From Kondoa malvinella (taxonomy: Eukaryota > Basidiomycota > Agaricostilbomycetes > Agaricostilbales > Kondoaceae), in NCBI GenBank assembly GCA_039545315.1, contig BCIM01000005.1, positions 126,609-190,608 on the forward strand: a DNA stretch of 64,000 nt, given 5' to 3'. Positions within the stretch are counted from its first letter, which is position 1. Each line of letters opens with the position of its first letter. Both the position numbers and the translations under genes were made by a program. Under the pieces are notes generated by a model. The model had not been told where the DNA came from. It ran no database searches and saw nothing but the letters and a program-made list of their open reading frames with translations. Of the stretch, positions 22,917 to 35,788 are shown piece after piece.

Positions 22917-24424
22917 TCATTGGGTGTCCATGTCTTTTGCTTCTGCGATATCTCCTGCAGATACTGGGTCTGCTGATTCTGGCGATTCAATCGAGCCAAG
23001 CCATGTGTCTGACAATGCACCGGTGTCCTCGATAAGAGACTGGACAAACACTGTCAGGATGCCACTACATGGATCTGCCGAGACTCACCAGTGGTCTGAA
23101 AGGCCAATTTTTGAAAGCACGCAAGAGATTAAGCCAGTCACTTCTATCTAGCTGTTGAGGTGTCTTTTCGGCGTCGATGTAATTCCCTTCCTTCGCTAGT
23201 GTGTCTAGCAACTTTTCAGCGCCAGGTGCCAGTCCTCTGTGCCAAATTCAATGAGCGCGATTCAGAGATGTCGAGAGACTACATACTTGAGCGATGTTTT
23301 TAGCGGAGAGACCTTCAGCGTGAACAGTTTCCTTCCCAAGAATTCCAACATGTCTAGATCGTCTTCTGAGTGTATAAAAGGCTGAATCAGGGGTGTCACA
23401 GTGAACGCCCTTAGACTGATGGGAACGCCTCTAACTCTGGAAGTGACAGAAAGGGGAGGAGTCTGCAATTCCTCAGGAGTCATCGAAGATTGAATGTGGA
23501 CGAGCATTTCATTGAGTACGGCTGATTTGTGTCTTTCTTTTGTTCCAGGTAAAGCGGCACACCGTTGGTAGAATTTATCGGACGTGAGCATACCAATTTT
23601 GAAGCGACCAAAATGACGCCAGAGCCAGAACCGACCTTGTGTTGAAGTCATGAGCTGAATCATAAAGCGCTCGTAGATGATATTTTCCGCTCCAACCGCA
23701 ATGAAGAAGACGCTGTCGTTTTCTACGAAAGCAATGAGCAACGACCTTTAGAGACAAAACAGCCTGCTCCACCTTCTTCCCAAGGAGTAGACTCTATCGC
23801 ATTCAAGATACCCTCGTCACGCAATGTGTTCCATGTTGCCCAGACGACAACATCCTGTTCCGCGCGAAGAAGCCTAGTATCTTTCAATTGATTGGCTTTG
23901 TCGAAGACAGCCTGACATGATACCATGCATCAGAGTTGTATCAGCGCAGTTTGGCATGAGCTGACTTTGACGCCCGGCGCTGTTCGACCACTTCCATCTT
24001 CGAAGCAAATGACCTTCTTGACGTTAGGTAGCTTGAGCAGCTCCTTTGTGATCATGCCATTACCTGACAGCCGGCATAAGAAGGGAACAAGGCGTCACGA
24101 AGTAGAGAATTATAGCGGACCAGCAAACATTTCAATGACAGTGAAAGGTTTCCGTCGCTCATGCAAGCCCCAGCTTTCGAGAAGCTGTCTTGCCTTTTCT
24201 GACGTATTTACTGCGAATCTGTGCGAATTGATGCGCCTCTTGTTGTTATCCTGCCTCGGGCGATGCGTGAATGTGTCTGCAACGATTGGCCTTGTTCCTA
24301 GGTCGGTCGGAAAATTGGGAGATGGTTTGATTGGAGTGAGTATCTTTGAGACTCCTCTTGCTGTAATTCTTGAGACCTTCATGCTGCTTGCTTGGCCGTC
24401 CAGGTTGTTGTCACGAACCAGCAA
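22917..24424 (-). CDS. MTF1: Mitochondrial transcription factor B / rRNA adenine dimethylase-like (415 aa)
   Basis: Exons on the minus strand are 24424-24121, 24063-23966, 23911-23773, 23722-23287, 23236-23089 and 23039-22917, all in phase. The SAM-binding motif I is recognisable (FTVIEMFAGNGMITKELL, then VICFEDG), placing it in the KsgA/Dim1-like family used in fungal mitochondria as the transcription specificity factor (Mtf1/TFB). The basic N-terminus (ARGVSKILTPIKPS) fits a mitochondrial targeting segment. Such proteins melt mitochondrial promoters with the single-subunit RNA polymerase; some retain rRNA methylation. The sequence is divergent, as is usual in this family. The last intron was inferred because it restores a long acidic tail instead of an early stop at 23065. 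Confidence 0.65.
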
Positions 24425-24539
24425 AGCATGCGCTCGTGCATACTGAAGGGCCCTGGCTGAAGGAGATCTCTATATGCAGTGCTTCTATTATGCTATATAC
24501 ACAGTGCTTCTAAGTATTCGCAATGTCAACATAATGCCT

Positions 24540-27500
24540 TTATGAGCTGCGCTTGCCCTTGATTTTGTGAAAGAGTGTAGTGGGCGAAAGGAAAGAAAAC
24601 TTGCTACCCAGGAGCTTGATCTGGAAGAGGTAGAAGAGAAGATAGCAGAGCTGTTGTGGAGTGTTAGCGATTTATTCCAGACGAAAGGAGATCAACCCAC
24701 GATAATGTTCGATACGTTGTAACAGAGGAACACGCCTATTAACGCTATCAGCAAAGGCATTCGGCTAACAGAAAGGGCAAACAAACCCCAGTACTGCCAT
24801 CGATCAGACCAGTAAGCGTTAAGACTAGCTGCAAACTCGTCGCCCGTCGAATAGGCGCAAATACCGCAGTCAGCTGTGGCTGCAGGGTTCGATAGATAGC
24901 CTGCAGTAGATGCTATAAAAGCTCCAGCGTAGGCTGCTCAATTACTTCAGTCAAAAAATCAGACATTTTTGCAGCAGCTCGACAGACCTTCGCAGCTTTG
25001 ACCACCAGGAGGCTGGAAGATAGCGAGCTCTTCCTGAGTACATTGTACTGGTATGTTGTGCAGCAAAGTAGCCACTTGTCTGAGATTACGGTCAGCAAGA
25101 TTTGAATGGCGAAAAGGACCTGTTCTTACCCTCGAATGTACCACCAGATAGGGTTGGCATAAAGGAAGAAGTATTGGTATATTGCGGGTAGCTGAGCAGG
25201 AGGCACAATAACACCGCTGATCAAGTTGGTAGTGACTACGAAGAGAAGATTAGATGGAAGGCCAGGTGAAATTCTGAATGAAGCTTACCTAGCAGGAAAG
25301 GCAAGGAGTTGGCAACGAATGATGGACTCATAGCGAGAGAGCATAGCCAATGAGCCAGAGTAGGTACGAAGAGCATGATTCTGCACGAAACATGAGCATT
25401 GTTCAAAGCTTGAAGAGAGCCAACTTACAGGATAGTGTTCAGCAACGCGTAGATAGCTTGTTCTCCAGTAGGGAAGAGAGCGATCCAATACCACAATACC
25501 CAATACAGAAAGCCTAGCAATACATTTACATCAGCCAAACGGGAAGAGTAATTTAGTGAACCAGGACTTACCTGCTACCAGAGCATATGGAAGCTCGTTA
25601 ACGATCAGCGCAGTGACCAGAGCTATCCAGCTGTATGTTCGAGCATGGCGTTCTCGGGCTTGCCAAAGCGACTTGATGACGAAATGTTTCGGTATTGATG
25701 CATTGAGCAGGGCAGGGATCGTGAGGATGATCAAGAAGACACTGAAGGACGCCTGCTGCAGCTGATTCTGAGATTTGGTCCCGCTGCCAATTTGGTAAAA
25801 AGTCTAAACACTTGTGAGCGGAATGCTGTCATTGTCAAACTGGACTCACGAAACCATTGAATAAAGCGACGAGCGAGATCGTGAACAGTTTGCCATAGCC
25901 GTAGCTTGAATCACGCCAGAAGTTGCGAGCGACTCGTTGAGTGAGGAGCCTGGTCTGCACCATCAAGGGCGCCGCGTACTTTGATTTGAGCTCTTCGTCT
26001 GTGTTATCAGGTTGACCAGAGCGCTCCGCCACTATGCGATCCACTTCAGCGCGTTCAGCCTTGCATTCATCCGAGTCGTTCCAAATTTCGGGCCAAGACC
26101 GGCCATTGGGACCAGCTTGACCGACGACTTCTACAGCGTATTCTGCAATGTTCTCTGAATCGGCACACTTTCTAGCTCCTTTGCCCTCAAAGTAGGTTTG
26201 GATGTCTGCTATATTTCCGTGGAAACAGGTTCGCTGTATGCAGAAGAATGAGTAAAGCTGACTGCTGACAGGTTTATGAACGTACACCATTCTTGCCGAG
26301 CAATAGTAGTCGATCAAAGTATTCTGTCAAAAGGACACTCGACGGCTGATGGATTGTGCATCTACCAGAAATAAATTAATCAGGTTTGGATGATTACCGA
26401 GCGAAAAAGACGTGCAAGCAAGCTTGTCCAGCTTCGGCTAGCTTCTTCAAGAATCGGCCGATTTGCAAAGCACCCTCACTGCTTGGCATTAGCGATGACT
26501 TGTGACTTAATTTGATCGACCTCATACCTTGACAGACCCGAGGTAGGCTCGTCATATGAAGTTATCAACGATGGCCGAGCAGACAGCTCTACAGCAATTG
26601 TCACGCGCTTCTTCTCTTCAACGGACAGAGATCCAATTAGAGCGTCTGATAGACTCTCAAGGCTGAGCATATCAATGACCGCGTCCACATGCCCCAATTT
26701 TTCGTCTCGCGAATACTTGGCTGGTTGTCGCAGAATTGCAGAGAATTCAAGTGCTTCGCGGACGGTGCTCGTTGGATCATGGACATCCATCTGCTCGGCG
26801 TAACCCGTTTCTGTTCAAAGCGTCAATACAGAGCAATATGATTCTCTGAATGTGGCTCACGTCTGGCAAAAGCGCTGGTAGTTGGTTTGCCATCGATCAA
26901 GATCTCGCCGGAAACTTGTTGCGGATTATGCCGTAGAGCTAAAGTATTCAGCAGCGTTGTCTTGCCTGCGCCTGACGCGCCCATCAAAGCCGTGTTCTTG
27001 CCAGGGTACACCATTCCTGTGACGTTATCGAGCAGCTGTTTAGGTCCATCAGCAGTCGGGACAGTATAACAGATATCCTTGAAGGTGAAGATGGAGGTTG
27101 CGCCGCCCAATCCGGTCTGCTTTGCTGCTTCTTCTTTTCCACCTGCCTTTTTGATAGGTCCTTTCTCCTCGTCTGTTGGCTTGGAAGCTTCGACAGCATT
27201 CTTTTTGGCTCTTTTTGTGCGGACGAAGACTGTTGCGGCACCGCCAGAGCCACTGAGGTCGAAGAGTTCAGTGAAGAGCGCTGCTGCCGCTATGTAGGCC
27301 AGTGCAAATGCGATACAGAAGCCGAGATTTCTCCAAAGGTGAGCTCTTGTATAACCAAAAGATTGCTGAATGTAGTTCCCGCCATCGACGTTCAAAGAGC
27401 CAGGAGTGCTTCCAACTACGGCGCATGTCTGGAACGCTTCTGTTGCACCGGCTACTCGAGGCACTATCTGCTGGTCAACGCAGCGGAATATCGTGTTCGT

Positions 27501-30487
27501 GAACTCGTTGGCGATCAAAGCTTCGAAGCTAGATCGTCGTCATGAGCTTGATAGAAAGCGGGAATTGTGCACATACCTATACGAAATTGGCTGAACGTAG
27601 GAGATCCACTTGAACCACGACGGCATGAACTCTCTGGGTATGACCTGCCCAGTACGTCTTCAGCTTTGGTTCTGTTCGTAATTGGTCCAACCTACGTAAC
27701 CAGGATACAGGACAGCAATGTTCAGACCAATGACAGAGAACCGAATGGCCGTGTCAAATTCTATTAAGCAGCGTCAGGTCAACAAAAGGGCGGTTGAAAT
27801 CCAGCCGACCAGGTGACAACGAAGCAACAGCTCGGAAGAAGGTTGTCAGATCTACATACAGGTCAGCTTCGACTTGTGCGCTAAACATGCGACGGACTGA
27901 AGGTGGAGACGATGACAAAGCTGAAAGAACAAGGTGTCAGCCTTTCCTCCGCCACATCATGAAAGCATACAGAAGATAGATGAAGAACCTCGACACGTCT
28001 GTCTGTAAGCCGCACATGAAGTAAAAAATGACGCTGAAGATTGTAGACTGGAAGAAGATGAGCTGGAAAACAACACTTTAGCTAAGATCTGAGGAGTTGA
28101 ACGGTAGACGTACCGGCAAGTCGACAACAAGCTGGGCAATTGAGACTGCGCTCGGTCGGTAGAAAGCAAAAGCACGGCTGTCCTGCGCTCAGTATGTACA
28201 CTAGAAGCGCTAACAGGTCTACTCACTGTCGCTGTATGATGGGACGACCTTGACATGCCTCGTAGACATCGCTAAGATTCAGCCAACCTGATTGCAAGAG
28301 GTCAGCAGCTAGAAAGATTACTATTGAGCTAGCCTTACCCAAGAATAGCAGAGAAAAGAAGAGAGCGCCTCCTCTTGCAAACATAGACGCGCTTGTGTTT
28401 TCGCGGTTGACAGAGTAGAACATGGCTGAGTCCAAATCAGACCGCCGATGGCTATACGAAGAAATTGCCTCACCTCCCGCTACGAGCGCAACAATCACAT
28501 TGGTAGCTGTCTTGATGAGGAGCGCAGAAGGATCTCCAAGCTTGATTTGAGCTTGACGTATAGTCAAAGCCCAGACGCTCGCAGGGAAAGAGACTGTGTA
28601 TGAAGAGCTCTTTGGTTGAGCTTTCGACTTTTCTTGGCGCACAGTCTTCTTCAGCTGGTCTTTGAGGTTTGCATCGGCAAACTAAATCTTGATCAGCCTA
28701 TACCAACGATAGTAGGCACACCATACCTCCTGCTGTACGCGATCGATCTCGAGTAAGTTCTCCTTGTTACGTGGAGACTCGTCGAATGCTTGTGCTCGCT
28801 CTTCAGGTGTGCGAGGTGCTTTTTTCTCGTAGCCTTCTCGGAAGCGGACTTCATTTGGATCAGTCACAGAAGTCAAAGCATCCGCTGTTGTCTGTCTGTC
28901 GCTAAAAGAGAAGCCAAGGTCGTGGAAGTATTTTCTCGCTTCGTTGGCTGGACCGAAGTAGATGCAAAGCCCCGAGTCGATCACCAGGACTTTGTCGAAT
29001 TGCTATGACGATATCATGAGAGTAGTCAAAGAAGCAGATCAAACGAGCGGACCTCGTAAATGCCCTCTCCAGCTTGATACAGCGTCGCTATGCTAGTCTT
29101 GCGAGAAATGTCTGTCATCACTCTCAAGGAGCGCACAAAGTCCAATGCACTGCCACGAAAGCTCAGAAAGCTGTGGGATAGCATGTAGGCAGATGCTTAC
29201 GTGCTAGAGTCAAGACCTCGAGTACTTCCATCCCATGATGCGATCGACGGTCTGCTTATAAGCGTCTCGGCGACTGGATCTCAATCAGCACTGCTTTGGC
29301 ACAGATCGAAGAACACACTTGACACCCGCTTGCGTTCACCCCCACTAACACCTCTGACCATAGCATCTCCAACAACTGTATTCTCCGTATGCTGAATAGC
29401 AAACATCTGTAACAGCACATCCGTAACAGAGTTGACGAAGGAAGCTCTCGTCTCGTTATTCGGTCTCTTCCTAGGTACTTTATTCTTGAGCGCGAATTTC
29501 AGTGTCTGTCCCTGAAGCAAAGAGAAGCGAAGACATGAGCGAAGTGAAGTTGCCAGTGAGGATGTCACGGACTACAGTGAGTGTTGGAAAATGCTGATCG
29601 TCTTCCTGGTTGTAGACGACTTCGCCTCGATACTGAGAAGGTATTGTGAGACCTCGGCCAGCACCTCGACATTCTGGCTAACCTTCTTGCCAATGCTGGC
29701 TGCGTCTATGCCTGCATAGTTGACATCTCCTTCGACAGCCAGGAAAGAACCTCTCTGATTGGCGATGGCTTTAAGGAATGTACTGCAGCCAGAACCAGGA
29801 GATCCGAGAACGAGTAGCTGCCAAACGTTTTTACATGTGTTTCTCACGTCTGAGATGAATCTAGACTTACCATTTCATCCTTGAGGTGCCCATTAAAGTT
29901 CTCGATCAAGTTTCGTACAGCTATCTTGCGACCAGGGATGATTTTGGCCAGAGCTGGAAATTGCTTGCACAGCACATTCAGGGCATTGCCTCCAAAACTT
30001 GCGAGGATTGCTCTATCTAGGGTATGCACAAAGGACGCAGTCGACCCTACTCCCTGGACTGTGAGGTTCCGCCATGTAACGCCAAGCGGCTTCTCGGTCT
30101 AAAAGCATTGTGGGTCAGAAGTGGTACGAAGCAGATTTAGTGTCTATGACTCACTTGAAGGCCTTCCTCTTGCAGAGCTAATTTACGAGATAGCAGTATC
30201 TGGGCAAGATCGAACGTGTCCTCGCCGTCTTCCACAGCGGTTTGCGACGACGCTGGTGACGCATGATTGGTCGCTTTCGGTCTGCTTGCAGTCGACATGC
30301 GTCGAGCGAGCTGCGTCCACGCTTCTTTAGACTGCTCTACATCCACACCACCGCCTTCTGTGTGCTCGCCCCATCTACCAGACATCTTTGACGCTAAATC
30401 AGGACGGTCTGTTTCTGCCAAGTCCTGCTCTGTGACAGCCGCAGATTCTTTGGCCCTGGTATAGTGGTCTCCTCTGGTATCAGCCAT
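24540..30487 (-). CDS. PDR-type ABC (ABCG full-length) multidrug transporter, about 1400 aa
   Basis: Many exons on the minus strand run from [14 protein letters not shown] at 30487 to KIKGKRSS and a TAA at 24540. Order is NBD1-TMD1-NBD2-TMD2, the reverse topology of fungal PDR pumps. NBD1 has Walker [11 protein letters not shown] (about 29.8 kb), [12 protein letters not shown] and the family-typical [14 protein letters not shown]2 has [11 protein letters not shown] (about 26.97 kb), [15 protein letters not shown] and DEPTSGL. The C-terminus has the PDR cysteine loop ([18 protein letters not shown]) and DRWQYWALIGVF. These pumps expel azoles, sterols and xenobiotics at the plasma membrane. NBD2 departs from the norm after DEPTSGL: the D-loop Asp is Ser, and my splice leaves a six-residue insert before TIHQPSS. 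Confidence 0.85.
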
Positions 30488-31724
30488 GGCAGTGTACACG
30501 CAGGGTATTTGAGCAGATGGACGCTGGGGGAAGCAAACCATCATGCGCTTTCAAAAATCGATACGTTTTTGTTTATCGCACGGGCGATGAGTAATCCAGA
30601 GGTTCTTCCGAGTGTTCTGCCGAGAAGAGGTTGGATGGGAGATACAGCTGAAGGAAGCCAGACGAGAATGAGATGAAGATGCTGTCTGCGAAATGTCGTA
30701 CATTGTATGCCATGCTATGCCATACTTTTCAACAGTATACACTGCGATATCATGCTTCAACCCGCCTGTAGTCCTCCTACATCACGACACAAGCACCACT
30801 CTTGCTATCTGCAAAGATTAAATCAACGATAAAAGCAACAGGTACAGACGAAGTCAAAGCGAAGACATCTGACGGAAAGAAGCTCGACTATCGTTGCCTT
30901 CCTGTAACAGACTGTCCAGCAATCTGGCAGCGAGCACTGTCGCCCAGCTCGTCTGTCAAACCTCGCGAACCGTTGGCCCGGCCTAGCTACGAATAACAAA
31001 GGGATTGGACCTCTGAAATTCCGCTTCAGCCCTGACTGCCCACCAAGCCTCTGGCATTTCGCTCTTTGACAGAGTTAGTCTGGCACAAAGCTGATGTTTA
31101 CGCATTCCTCATTTGAAAAATTCGCTGGCAGACTCAAACCGCCTGCTCTATGCATGGTCAAGTTTTCCTTCACGGTAGCGGGTGGTTGCAGATAACGAAG
31201 ATGATAGCGAGAGCCTTTGTCCGTCAGATATCGACGCTAAGACGAAAAGAGATCAATCTCGCGTTTTTCATTCGAAAGGGCAAGTGAAAGTGAAAGGGGA
31301 GTCCAGAGCATGAATCGGCACATTGGAACAAGAGGAAGCATCAGGAAGATGTGGGCCTAGCCAAGCCACCGATGGCAGAGCATGAGAACATCAAGGCTGC
31401 AAGGTGCTTGAAGCTTGACCTCGTAAGTTGTAAATTGGCCTGACCGAGCATTGTAAGGAAACTTGCCAGCTTTAAAAATACCAGCACTAGTCGAGACAGA
31501 CCTGCAGTAGGGAAACTACAGAGGCAGACACAGAACGACATCTCTTTCGAGAAGGCAACTTCGCATTTTTGTGCAGAGACGTCGACAAGGCAATGAAAGA
31601 TTGATACCGAAAGCGAGACACACGCTAGCCAGATTGGAGAATACCACACAGAAGTCTGAGAGGACAGCAAGCGGAACAGACAGCTTCGTCTTCGGTCGTT
31701 AGAGATATACCCCCTGAAGCGGTC
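30488..31724. other. 1.2-kb divergent intergenic region
   Basis: Lies between the starts of the ABC transporter (minus) and the amino-acid transporter (plus), so it probably holds both promoters. Short open frames here (for example 30802-30996) lack splice partners or domain signal. No repeat or RNA gene seen. Confidence 0.4.
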
Positions 31725-33332
31725 ATGGCGAGCCAGTATAGGCCTTTGGCGGATGATGGAGAAGCTGCAAACAAAGGACAAGAGCAGGACGATAATGTAC
31801 CGCTGCTGCCTGTGGACGAGGAGGAGCTATGCCAGGGGAGCATCTTTGGGTCGGTAGCCAATCTGTCAAACACCATTTTGGGCACAGGTAAACCCTTCTC
31901 GCTCAATGTGGGAGCGTACGGCTGATGCATTATAATAGGGATGCTGTCTATGCCGCATGCCGTAGGTAGCTTTGACGTGTTCCAACATCAGCTTATCTGT
32001 TTGCAGGTCGCAGCGGGCGGAATCATCCCTGGAGCGCTCACGATCCTCTTCTCTGGAGCTGTTGCATGCTTTGGTCTATACTTGCTATCCCGAAGTGCTG
32101 CTCGGGTCGGACGCAAAGCTTCTTTCGCCGCTCTTTCAAGCATGACTCTACCTTCTCTGCAAGTCGTCTTTGACGCTGCCATCGCCCTCAAATGCTTCGG
32201 AGTCTCTATCAGCTACCTCATCATCATTGGCAGTTTGACACCCAAAGTCATTCTCTCCTTTGCATCGCATCCAGATAACGTACCGGACATACTGCTGGAC
32301 CGACGGTTTTGGCTCACTATCGCTATGGTCATCTTGACGCCCATTTGCTTCTTCCGCTCGCTCAATGCATTGCGATATACGTCCTACGTCGCCCTGTTAG
32401 CAGTTGTTGACTTGGTCTTCGTGCGTTGCTTAGCAAGCTCAGTTCGAATGTACTGATCGACAGCAGGTTGTCATCTTCAAATACTTTGACCGATCAGGAC
32501 TAGAACCGCCAAAGCACGTCGATGTCATTCATGTGTCGTCCGCCCTGGTGTCAAGTCTGCCCGTTTATGTGTTCGCCTTCACATGTGCACAAAACCTGTT
32601 TAGTGTGCACAACGAGCTGAAGAATGTAAGCTATCCGGGTAATAATGGCTCAAAGTCTGAACTTGGTCTAGAACACACAAGCGAGGATGAATACTGTGAT
32701 AGGGACATCCATTGGCTCTGCAGCAGTCATATACGAGACGATTGGGCTGTTGGGCTATCTTACATTTGGCACAGACGTACATCAAGACTATCTTTACCCT
32801 GCATTCGCTCATCTCTATTTACAGGTCGCCAGCAACATCCTTGAATCATACCACAACTCAGCTCTGATATCGATATGTCGACTCGGAATAGTCATCATGG
32901 TTCTTTTCAGCTATCCTTTACAACTTCATCCCTGTCGAGCCAGTCTCGACAAGGTCTTTTCCAAGAAAGATCCTCTTCAAGCTACCAGTGATCATGGTCC
33001 GGCCACGTCAGACATTGGTCTGCTGAAATACGTCGGCATGACTTCGGGCATCTTGTTGATGAGTTTCTTGATCGCTTTGCAAGTGACGCAGCTTGAAGTG
33101 GTATGTGCATTAGCGGCTCATACCATACCGTAAGCTGACGTTCATTCAGGTGCTTGGCTTTGTTGGGGCAACAGGCTCGACGACAATCAGCTTCATTCTG
33201 CCTGCGCTTTTCTTCATTCGGATCTTTGCCAATTCCGAAGATCGCAAAGACCAGCTGATACGCAAAGCAGCATACGTCCTCTTCGTTTTCGGCTTTCTGG
33301 TCATGTTTGTCTGTCTCTCTCTAAATATCTAG
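31725..33332 (+). CDS. AVT-type vacuolar amino-acid transporter (440 aa, 7 exons)
   Basis: Exons 31725-31887, 31939-31961, 32007-32420, 32467-32625, 32672-32776, 32825-33100 and 33150-33332 total 1323 nt. A 50-residue acidic N-terminus precedes SVANLSNTILGTGMLSMPHAVAAGGIIPG, the first-helix signature of the amino-acid/auxin permease (AAAP, SLC38/AVT) family. About eleven membrane segments follow, with NLFSVHNELKN and IGLLGYLTFG. The closest functional group is yeast Avt5/6/7, which move amino acids out of the vacuole. The frame ends directly after the last helix (VCLSLNI). Substrate specificity is not visible. Confidence 0.85.
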
Positions 33333-33814
33333 TACGCGTTCCTGCCCAGTGCCAAGTGTGAAAGCATCTGAAACCTTGTCTGACTTTTAGTGAATTGGTT
33401 CAGCCTACGCATCGAATCCACCGAGGCAAGAATCACGACCATTCGACATTGTAAGAAGAGAAGGCATTGTACTATTTCATCGTTTGCAATCGAGATCAAC
33501 AGAATCGTCACCCAACACGCGACTTGATCGCTCAATACACTTTAACCAGGATATCGCTCCCTTCCAATCTAGCGGTCATTGTTATTCGTACCTGCTTTGC
33601 ATTCCGCATTAGGGTTCTGCATCCGACGCTTATCTTGAAAGTTTAAGGCACGTCACTTATAATAGAGTGGAAATCGCGACGCGTGCCTTGCGTGAGCGTC
33701 ACATTTGGCGAATCGAAAAGTTTGCGGGATTCACTTGAGTTGTCCAAAAGCGCTCTTCTGGCTCATTTGCACCACAAAATCCCCTTTGCATCCTCTTTCC
33801 TTGCATTGTCCGCC
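33333..33814. other. Intergenic, no gene seen
   Basis: Contains the 3' flank of the transporter and the promoter of the lipase-like gene. I see no coding frame or repeat of note. Confidence 0.35.
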
Positions 33815-35472
33815 ATGCTCCGAATTATTGCAATAACCGGCCTTCTGGCAGCCTCTTTCTCGCATGTGCAAGCTCAACAAAATCAGGTGAGCCTTACAAG
33901 CTCGTGTCTGCACGTTTGGACGCTTACACTCTGCTCCGATAGACCAGAAATCTGACTCCAGGTATTTGGCTCAATATAGCCACTTTTGTCTTTTCAGCTG
34001 ATCAAAGATTTGTGTCTACAAGATGGTTTCGTGAGTGAAGAGTCTTTTATGAGATGTGCCGTACTCATGTATCCAATGTAGTGGCACAACCGATACTGTG
34101 AGCTGATTTAGAGATATTGTCTTGCAATGAGCTGACTATCCCGCTAGTCAACATCCTGTCTATGGCTTCGTATGGCCCATACAACACCCTTTGTCCTGAG
34201 CAGACCTTCACTGAAGAGACGATGAGAAGCAACTTCCCCGACAGCACACTGCCACCTTGGGAATTAATCGAAGAGTGGAACACACCCTCCGGTCATCTTG
34301 GGTTTTCAGCGGTTGTACCAGAGATGAACAAGGTCGTTGTCGGTCAGTACATCCAATGCGGCTTACATGTTTCGTGAGGCTGATGCTGTTTTGTTTTGTT
34401 GGTTCAGTCTTCCGGTTAATTACAGCGGAGCCTTTTATGCAGGTTACTCATTCCATATGATAGCGGTAACGAAGAGCTAGAGGCCAACTTGCCTCTGACG
34501 GTCGTCCCATGGACCGCCATTGGCATCAATGATACTTGCCAGGACTGCACTGTCAATGAAGCTGCTGCTGCAGCTTACATGGAGATCAAGCAAGCGACGA
34601 ATGACTTTGCTGCTACCCGAGAGCGTTATTCGGGTGCCGGTGTATGTTCATTCTCGCTTTGTCCGTAATCGAAGCTGACTGCTCTTGTAGCTCGTCTATG
34701 CCATCACTGGTCTCGGTTTCGGGGGCATGCTTTCTTCTCTGCACGCTGTCGACTACAACCACAGACGCATCGCTTACTACCACCACTCTATTGGAGCCCC
34801 GAGAACGTTCAACCAAGGTTTGTTTGCTGATTCATTCGCAAAGTCAAAATTGACGATAGTATGTATCAGCCGGCTCTGATTGGTACAACATGAACTTTAA
34901 CGGGGAAGCTGGAGAGCGTGCCGTCATCAACAGCGACAACATGGGCGAGCTCATCCCAGCCTCTGCTGATTATGCAAACCATGGCACGACCTTCTTTTAC
35001 TATGGCTTGAACGAGACCAACAACCAGCCTAATTGGAGGATCTGCTGGGTAAGCATGCAGGCTTGTGATCTGCATGGTCGCTGTGCTCATGTGTTTGCAT
35101 TAGCCTGACGATGACCCACTCGCTCTTAACTGCCAGCCTCAACCATACATGCGCGAGGGAGTCATTCCTTCATCAATCCAAGATCACTACTCTGGCTTTT
35201 CGGCTGTGACTCAATGCGGACCTCCACAATTCGACTTTGACACCATCAACGCTTTCATCCGCTCCAATGTACCTGGCATGGCCAACGCTGATCTACCCTC
35301 ACCTTCGTCTGGCGGCTATGGCGGCTACGGCGGCAGCCAAGGCAACAATGGGGGCTTCATGCCTTCTCCTTCTTCATCTTCAACTCGGGCTTCTTTCCCA
35401 ACCGGCTACGCAGCATTCCCTCCAGCATCACCTTCTCCTTCACCATACTACCGTCTAGCTCGGTGGGCTTGA
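33815..35472 (+). CDS. Secreted lipase class 3-like protein without the nucleophile serine (398 aa)
   Basis: Nine exons: 33815-33886, 33998-34030, 34082-34097, 34148-34342, 34408-34414, 34443-34641, 34691-34817, 34870-35048, 35104-35472. A signal peptide (IIAITGLLAASFSHVQA) is followed by the class 3 lipase layout: LSMASYGPYNTL, VVVVFR, VYAITGLGFGGMLSSL, SIGAPRTFNQGS, then NHGTTFFYYG. In active enzymes the nucleophile elbow is GHSLGG; here it reads GLGFGG, so Ser is replaced by Gly. The tail is Gly/Ser/Pro-rich. One intron (34415-34442) would be only 28 nt and one exon only 7 nt, both extreme, so a frame defect is possible. Either a non-catalytic lipase-fold protein or an early pseudogene. 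Confidence 0.65.
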
Positions 35473-35522
35473 TCTGTCTGGACTTCGAGGAAGAGATGGA
35501 CACTCTTTTACACAACACATAC

Positions 35523-35788
35523 AATCATTTGTAACATAGCAATTACTAGAAGGGGGTTTGATAGCGAGCATTCATGTACATACACGGCTTTCAAATACGG
35601 GACTTTCTGCTGCTCTCCTTGACCTCTTCTCTCCGTGCCATTTGGTCAAATTGTTTTCTTCTTCTGCAACCGCGAAAGTCATGGTGTCTACTAGAAGCAA
35701 GCGAAGACGCCCAGCTTCGCCTGTTGAGGCTGTAGCTAACAGGATAGCACTGCGGCCCAAAGCAACAGAGACTTTGGCGGATCCATGA
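35523..35788 (+). pseudogene. Truncated duplicate of the 5' end of the 37999-39511 gene
   Basis: About 230 bases match 37829-38070 with few differences, covering the upstream region and the first about 19 codons (MVSTRSKRRRPASPVEAVA). After that the sequences diverge, and this copy stops at a TGA (35786-35788), giving only 35 codons from the ATG at 35681. It lies 50 bases after the lipase-like gene. With the real gene 2.3 kb downstream, the two copies form direct repeats around the kinase gene. Confidence 0.8.

Noticed and set aside
31341..31781. Minus-strand frame of 146 codons
   Set aside because: Overlaps the start of the amino-acid transporter, Ser/Cys-rich composition, no splice partners; antisense shadow.
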